A stretch of DNA of 35,154 nt, taken from the NCBI GenBank assembly GCA_029861705.1, contig JAOTYW010000003.1:1-35154 (forward strand), written 5' to 3'. Position 1 is the stretch's first letter. Each line of letters starts with the position of its first letter. A model generated the notes under the pieces. It was not told the origin of the DNA, did no database searches, and saw only the letters and a list, made by a program, of their open reading frames with translations. Position numbers and translations under genes: made by a program. The stretch is from Flavobacteriaceae bacterium (lineage in GTDB: Bacteria > Bacteroidota > Bacteroidia > Flavobacteriales > Flavobacteriaceae). This document shows positions 31,729 through 35,154 of the stretch, in pieces.

Positions 31729-34071
31729 ATGGCAAAGCAAAAACTTACAGCACAGTTTAGTGAGTTCAGAAAATTTATAAAGGCGTTTTGGATCTTTTTC
31801 GGTAGCTGTGTTCTGGCCGCCTTGTTAATATTCCTTTTGGCCGGCTGGGGCGCGTTTGGTCCAATGCCTACTTTTGAGAGACTAGAGAATCCCCAAACCA
31901 ATCTGGCTACAGAAATTGTTTCTTCCGATGGGGAGACACTCGGAAAATTCTATTTAGATGATAACCGGACGCCCATAGCCTATGAAGATCTTCCTAAAAA
32001 TCTGACCCGGGCTTTGATCGCTACAGAAGATGCGCGGTATTATTCCCATTCCGGGATTGATGCACGCGGCTTTATGAGAGCCGTTTTTTTTCTCGGTACA
32101 AGGGGAGGGGCAAGTACCATATCTCAACAATTGGCAAGACAACTTTTTGTTGGGATTCGATCTAAAAACAAATTACAGGCACTTCGCCAAAAAGTCAAGG
32201 AATGGGTTATTGCAACGAGACTGGAACGCAACTACACCAAAGAAGAGATCATAGCTATGTATATGAACATCTATGATTTTGGTAATAATGCAGATGGAAT
32301 TCGTTCCGCTTCTAGAATTTACTTTGGGAAAGAACCGCTTGAGTTGAAAACAGAGGAGTCAGCTGTCCTGATAGGGATGCTCAAAAACTCTTCTCTTTAT
32401 AATCCGCTCCGCCGTGAAGAAATGGTGCTGGACCGCCGGAATACTGTGTTATCTCAAATGGCTAAGTATGAATACATTAATGAAAATGAGAAGGATTCCT
32501 TAATCAGTCTGAAGATGGATATCAACTACAATCCGGAATCGCACCGGGAAGGGTTGGCTACTTATTTTAGAATGTATCTGCAACGTTTCTTAAATAAATG
32601 GATTGCTGAAAATCCTAAACCTGTGGTGGGAGACGAGGATGCAAAATGGAATATTTACCTGGACGGACTCAAGATCTACACAACGATCGACTCCAGAATG
32701 CAGGCTAATGCCGAAGAAGCAGTTACTGCCCATATGAGAAAACTGCAGGCAGAATTTTTTGTTCAAAATACGAGGGAGAGGAATCCTACTACGCCCTTCC
32801 TTGATATTACCCCGGAAGAAACCGAAAATATTATAGAACGCGCAATAAAGAACTCCGAACGCTGGAGGAAAATGAAGGCCGCCGGCGTATCAGAAAAAGA
32901 GATCCGTGACTCCTTTCTGGAAGAAACAGAGATGACAGTTTTCGACTGGAACAGGGAGACACAAGAAAAGGATACCATTATGACCCCGATGGATTCTATT
33001 CTCTATTACAAAACACACCTAAGGGCATCTATGATGTCGATGGAGCCGCAAACAGGGCATGTCAAGGCCTGGGTGGGCGGCGTGAATTACACGCATTTTC
33101 AGTATGATAATGTGATCCAGGGTGCGCGGCAGGCGGGTTCTGTTTTCAAACCTTTTGTTTATGCAGCTGCTATAGATCAATTGCGGTATTCCCCTTGTGA
33201 TTCCTTGCCGGATCTGCAGTATTGTATTGAAGCCGAAAAACACGGAAACCCTGAACCCTGGTGCCCAAAGAATGCCAATGGCCGTTATTCAGGAAAGAAT
33301 TTTACCCTCAAACGCGCTCTGGCAAATTCGGTGAATACGATTACAGCTCGACTTATTGATGAAGTAGGGCCAAAACCCGTAGTCTCTATTGTCAAGAATC
33401 TGGGTCTGACAAGTGAGATCCCGGAAGTACCTTCCATTGCCCTTGGAACACCCGATTTTAATGTATATGAAATGGTGGGGGCCTACGGCACATTTGTAAA
33501 TGAAGGCGTCTATGTTAAACCTGTAATGGTAACCCGGATCGAAGATCGTAATGGTACCGTATTATACGAATATGTTCCGGAGACCCGTGATGTGTTGAGC
33601 AAGGATGTCGCGTATACCATGCTAAATTTAATGGAAGGAGTTACCCAGGGAGGTTCCGGTACACGGTTGCGGCATTCCTGGAGAAAGAATGACCCATTAT
33701 ACAAAGAGATCATTACTGGATATCCCTATGAATTTACTAATCCAATTGCTGGAAAAACGGGTACAACACAGAATCAGAGTGATGGTTGGTTTATGGGAAT
33801 GGTTCCCAATCTGGTAACAGGTGTTTGGGTAGGAGGTGATGATCGGGCGACGCATTTTAAATCAATTGCATATGGCCAGGGAGCTTCGATGGCTTTACCT
33901 ATTTGGGCCTTATATATGCAAAAGAATTATGAAATAGAGGAATTAGGAGTCTCTAAAGGGGAGTTCACTAAGCCGGGTTCTTTAAGTATTCGTGTAGATT
34001 GCTCGCTGATAGAGGAAGATGCAGAAAAAAAAGAGAAGCTCGAAGATGACCTTGAAGATCTGGATTTTTAA
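31729..34071 (+). CDS. Class A penicillin-binding protein (PBP1A-like)
   Basis: A 780-residue bifunctional peptidoglycan synthase. One membrane anchor lies at about 20-45. The GT51 glycosyltransferase domain (80-260) has ATEDARYYSHSGIDARG with catalytic Glu100, GASTISQQLARQL, and the YMNIYDFGNNADGI block. The transpeptidase domain has the SxxK motif Ser471-Val-Phe-Lys474, an SVN motif near 540, and KTGTTQNQSDGW near 680. A short acidic tail (DDLEDLDF) ends it. Substrates are lipid II and stem peptides. It follows gldH by 3 bp, so wall growth and gliding genes share an operon. Confidence 0.96.
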   Translation: MAKQKLTAQFSEFRKFIKAFWIFFGSCVLAALLIFLLAGWGAFGPMPTFERLENPQTNLATEIVSSDGETLGKFYLDDNRTPIAYEDLPKNLTRALIATEDARYYSHSGIDARGFMRAVFFLGTRGGASTISQQLARQLFVGIRSKNKLQALRQKVKEWVIATRLERNYTKEEIIAMYMNIYDFGNNADGIRSASRIYFGKEPLELKTEESAVLIGMLKNSSLYNPLRREEMVLDRRNTVLSQMAKYEYINENEKDSLISLKMDINYNPESHREGLATYFRMYLQRFLNKWIAENPKPVVGDEDAKWNIYLDGLKIYTTIDSRMQANAEEAVTAHMRKLQAEFFVQNTRERNPTTPFLDITPEETENIIERAIKNSERWRKMKAAGVSEKEIRDSFLEETEMTVFDWNRETQEKDTIMTPMDSILYYKTHLRASMMSMEPQTGHVKAWVGGVNYTHFQYDNVIQGARQAGSVFKPFVYAAAIDQLRYSPCDSLPDLQYCIEAEKHGNPEPWCPKNANGRYSGKNFTLKRALANSVNTITARLIDEVGPKPVVSIVKNLGLTSEIPEVPSIALGTPDFNVYEMVGAYGTFVNEGVYVKPVMVTRIEDRNGTVLYEYVPETRDVLSKDVAYTMLNLMEGVTQGGSGTRLRHSWRKNDPLYKEIITGYPYEFTNPIAGKTGTTQNQSDGWFMGMVPNLVTGVWVGGDDRATHFKSIAYGQGASMALPIWALYMQKNYEIEELGVSKGEFTKPGSLSIRVDCSLIEEDAEKKEKLEDDLEDLDF

Positions 34072-34087
34072 CTTCGCATTATAAGCT

Positions 34088-34789
34088 ATGATAAATAAGA
34101 CTGTCAAAAACGTGTCGGAGGCACTGCAAGGGGTTGAAGATAGTATGACCTTCATGCTGGGTGGCTTCGGATTATGCGGAATCCCTGAAAATGCAATTGG
34201 TGAATTGGTCCGCTTGGGTATAAAAGACATTACATGCATTAGCAATAATGCAGGGGTGGATGATTTCGGCTTGGGCTTCCTGCTTCAAAATCACCAAATA
34301 AAAAAAATGATCTCTTCCTATGTTGGAGAGAACGATGAATTTGAACGACAAATGCTAAGTGGTGAACTGGAAGTAGAGCTAACTCCTCAAGGCACTTTGG
34401 CTGAAAAGTGTCGCGCTGCCCAGGGAGGTTTTCCTGCCTTTTACACACCTGCCGGATTTGGCACTGAAGTAGCCGAAGGAAAAGAAACTCGTGAATTTAA
34501 CGGTAAAATGTACGTCCTGGAACCTGCCTATAAGGCCGATTTCGCTTTTGTGAAGGCCTGGAAAGGTGATGAAGCAGGCAACCTTATCTTTAAGGGCACT
34601 GCACGCAATTTTAATCCTTGTATGTGTGGTGCAGCGACAATCACTGTGGCTGAGGTTGAAGAATTAGTTCCTGCCGGCGCACTTGATCCCAATCAGATTC
34701 ATATTCCCGGAATATTCGTTCAACGAATTTTTCAGGGAGCCCGGTATGAAAAGAGAATTGAGCAACGAACGGTACGTCCAAAAGAATAG
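34088..34789 (+). CDS. 3-oxoacid CoA-transferase subunit A
   Basis: A 233-residue alpha subunit of a family I CoA-transferase (SCOT-like). The CoA-binding [13 protein letters not shown] (about 21-33) and the C-terminal [25 protein letters not shown] blocks are characteristic. With subunit B it moves CoA between succinyl-CoA and acetoacetate or a related 3-oxoacid, so it serves ketone or branched-chain degradation. The exact acid cannot be fixed from sequence. Subunit B follows 5 bp later. Confidence 0.93.
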   Translation: MINKTVKNVSEALQGVEDSMTFMLGGFGLCGIPENAIGELVRLGIKDITCISNNAGVDDFGLGFLLQNHQIKKMISSYVGENDEFERQMLSGELEVELTPQGTLAEKCRAAQGGFPAFYTPAGFGTEVAEGKETREFNGKMYVLEPAYKADFAFVKAWKGDEAGNLIFKGTARNFNPCMCGAATITVAEVEELVPAGALDPNQIHIPGIFVQRIFQGARYEKRIEQRTVRPKE

Positions 34790-34794
34790 CAAGT

Positions 34795-35154
34795 ATGCTG
34801 GATAAAAATGGTATAGCAAAGCGAATTGCACGGGAGGTTAAGGACGGATACTATGTTAACCTCGGAATTGGTATTCCTACCCTTGTAGCCAATTTTGTGA
34901 GAGAAGATATTCAGGTTGAATTTCAAAGTGAAAACGGAGTGCTGGGTATGGGCCCTTTTCCCTTTGATGGGGAAGAAGATGCAGATATCATTAACGCGGG
35001 CAAGCAAACGATCACGACCTTGGCCGGAGCCTCTTTTTTTGATTCGGCTACCAGCTTTAATATGATCAGGGGACAGCATGTAGACCTCACTATTTTAGGA
35101 GCCATGGAAGTGGCTGAAAACGGGGATATAGCTAACTGGAAAATACCTGGAAAA
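34795..35154 (+). CDS. 3-oxoacid CoA-transferase subunit B, cut by the right edge
   Basis: This gene is missing from the ORF track because it has no stop in the window; the first 120 codons are present. [20 protein letters not shown] is followed by [13 protein letters not shown] and [10 protein letters not shown], whose Glu46 is the catalytic Glu that forms the enzyme-CoA thioester in family I transferases. [20 protein letters not shown] and LTILGAMEV follow. It is the beta subunit of the preceding gene. Confidence 0.93.
   Translation, partial: MLDKNGIAKRIAREVKDGYYVNLGIGIPTLVANFVREDIQVEFQSENGVLGMGPFPFDGEEDADIINAGKQTITTLAGASFFDSATSFNMIRGQHVDLTILGAMEVAENGDIANWKIPGK

Noticed and set aside
1-35154. 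CRISPR arrays, tRNAs, rRNAs, insertion sequences, attachment sites
   Set aside because: I scanned for regular repeats, transposase motifs and tRNA-like cloverleaf ends and found none I could support by eye.

Overview
The window looks like chromosome of a marine-type member of the Flavobacteriaceae (Bacteroidota). Four things point there: gliding/type IX secretion lipoproteins (SprE and GldH), flavobacterial orphan families (DUF5687, DUF6168, DUF4292, HU-CCDC81/SPOR), an F-type ATP synthase operon without beta and epsilon genes, and repeated TAnnTTTG-type -7 promoter elements with little Shine-Dalgarno signal. I see no tRNA, rRNA, insertion sequence, prophage or CRISPR array. It reads as core genome, with some unusual regulatory structure.

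Layout. 1-5.2 kb: a DUF2064 glycosyltransferase-like gene cut by the left edge; a structured 315-bp divergent intergenic region; a patatin phospholipase; a convergent PaaE-type ferredoxin reductase; and a two-gene ABC exporter (DUF5687 permease plus ATPase). 5.2-8.4 kb: sprE/porW and a bactofilin. 8.4-14.1 kb: the ATP synthase operon atpZ-DUF6168-atpB-E-F-H-A-G, with hairpins between atpE/atpF and atpH/atpA. 14.1-19.6 kb: an unknown lipoprotein behind a sigma-54-like site, then a Wzx/MurJ-like flippase, dUTPase, a TPR protein, a DUF4292 lipoprotein and an EnvC-like murein hydrolase activator. 19.6-25 kb: an aldo/keto reductase, acyl-CoA thioesterase, HU-CCDC81/SPOR protein, DprA, TrpS and PlsC. 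25-27.5 kb: a minus-strand set of lipoprotein, ECF sigma factor, and a protein joining an anti-sigma-like inner-membrane segment to a C-terminal outer-membrane beta-barrel. 27.5-30 kb: recA (with an inverted repeat at its likely promoter) and trhO. 30-34.1 kb: ricT, gldH and a class A penicillin-binding protein. 34.1 kb-end: both subunits of a 3-oxoacid CoA-transferase, the second cut by the right edge.

Common themes. Several genes serve the envelope and cell wall: the flippase, EnvC, SPOR protein, bactofilin, PBP1A, DUF4292 protein and PlsC. SprE and GldH serve gliding and protein secretion, and the ATP synthase interconverts proton gradient and ATP. I find no clearly undescribed defence or mobile system. 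The best candidates for new biology are the sigma/anti-sigma-barrel fusion operon, the recA inverted repeat, the sigma-54-like site after atpG, the structured intergenic region at 684-998, and a set of -7 elements lying almost on their start codons.

Many ORF-track starts are too long. Corrected starts are given for the ferredoxin reductase, DUF6168, the 14.1-kb lipoprotein, thioesterase, SPOR protein, TrpS, PlsC, RecA and GldH. Two genes missing from the track, at the window edges, are added.
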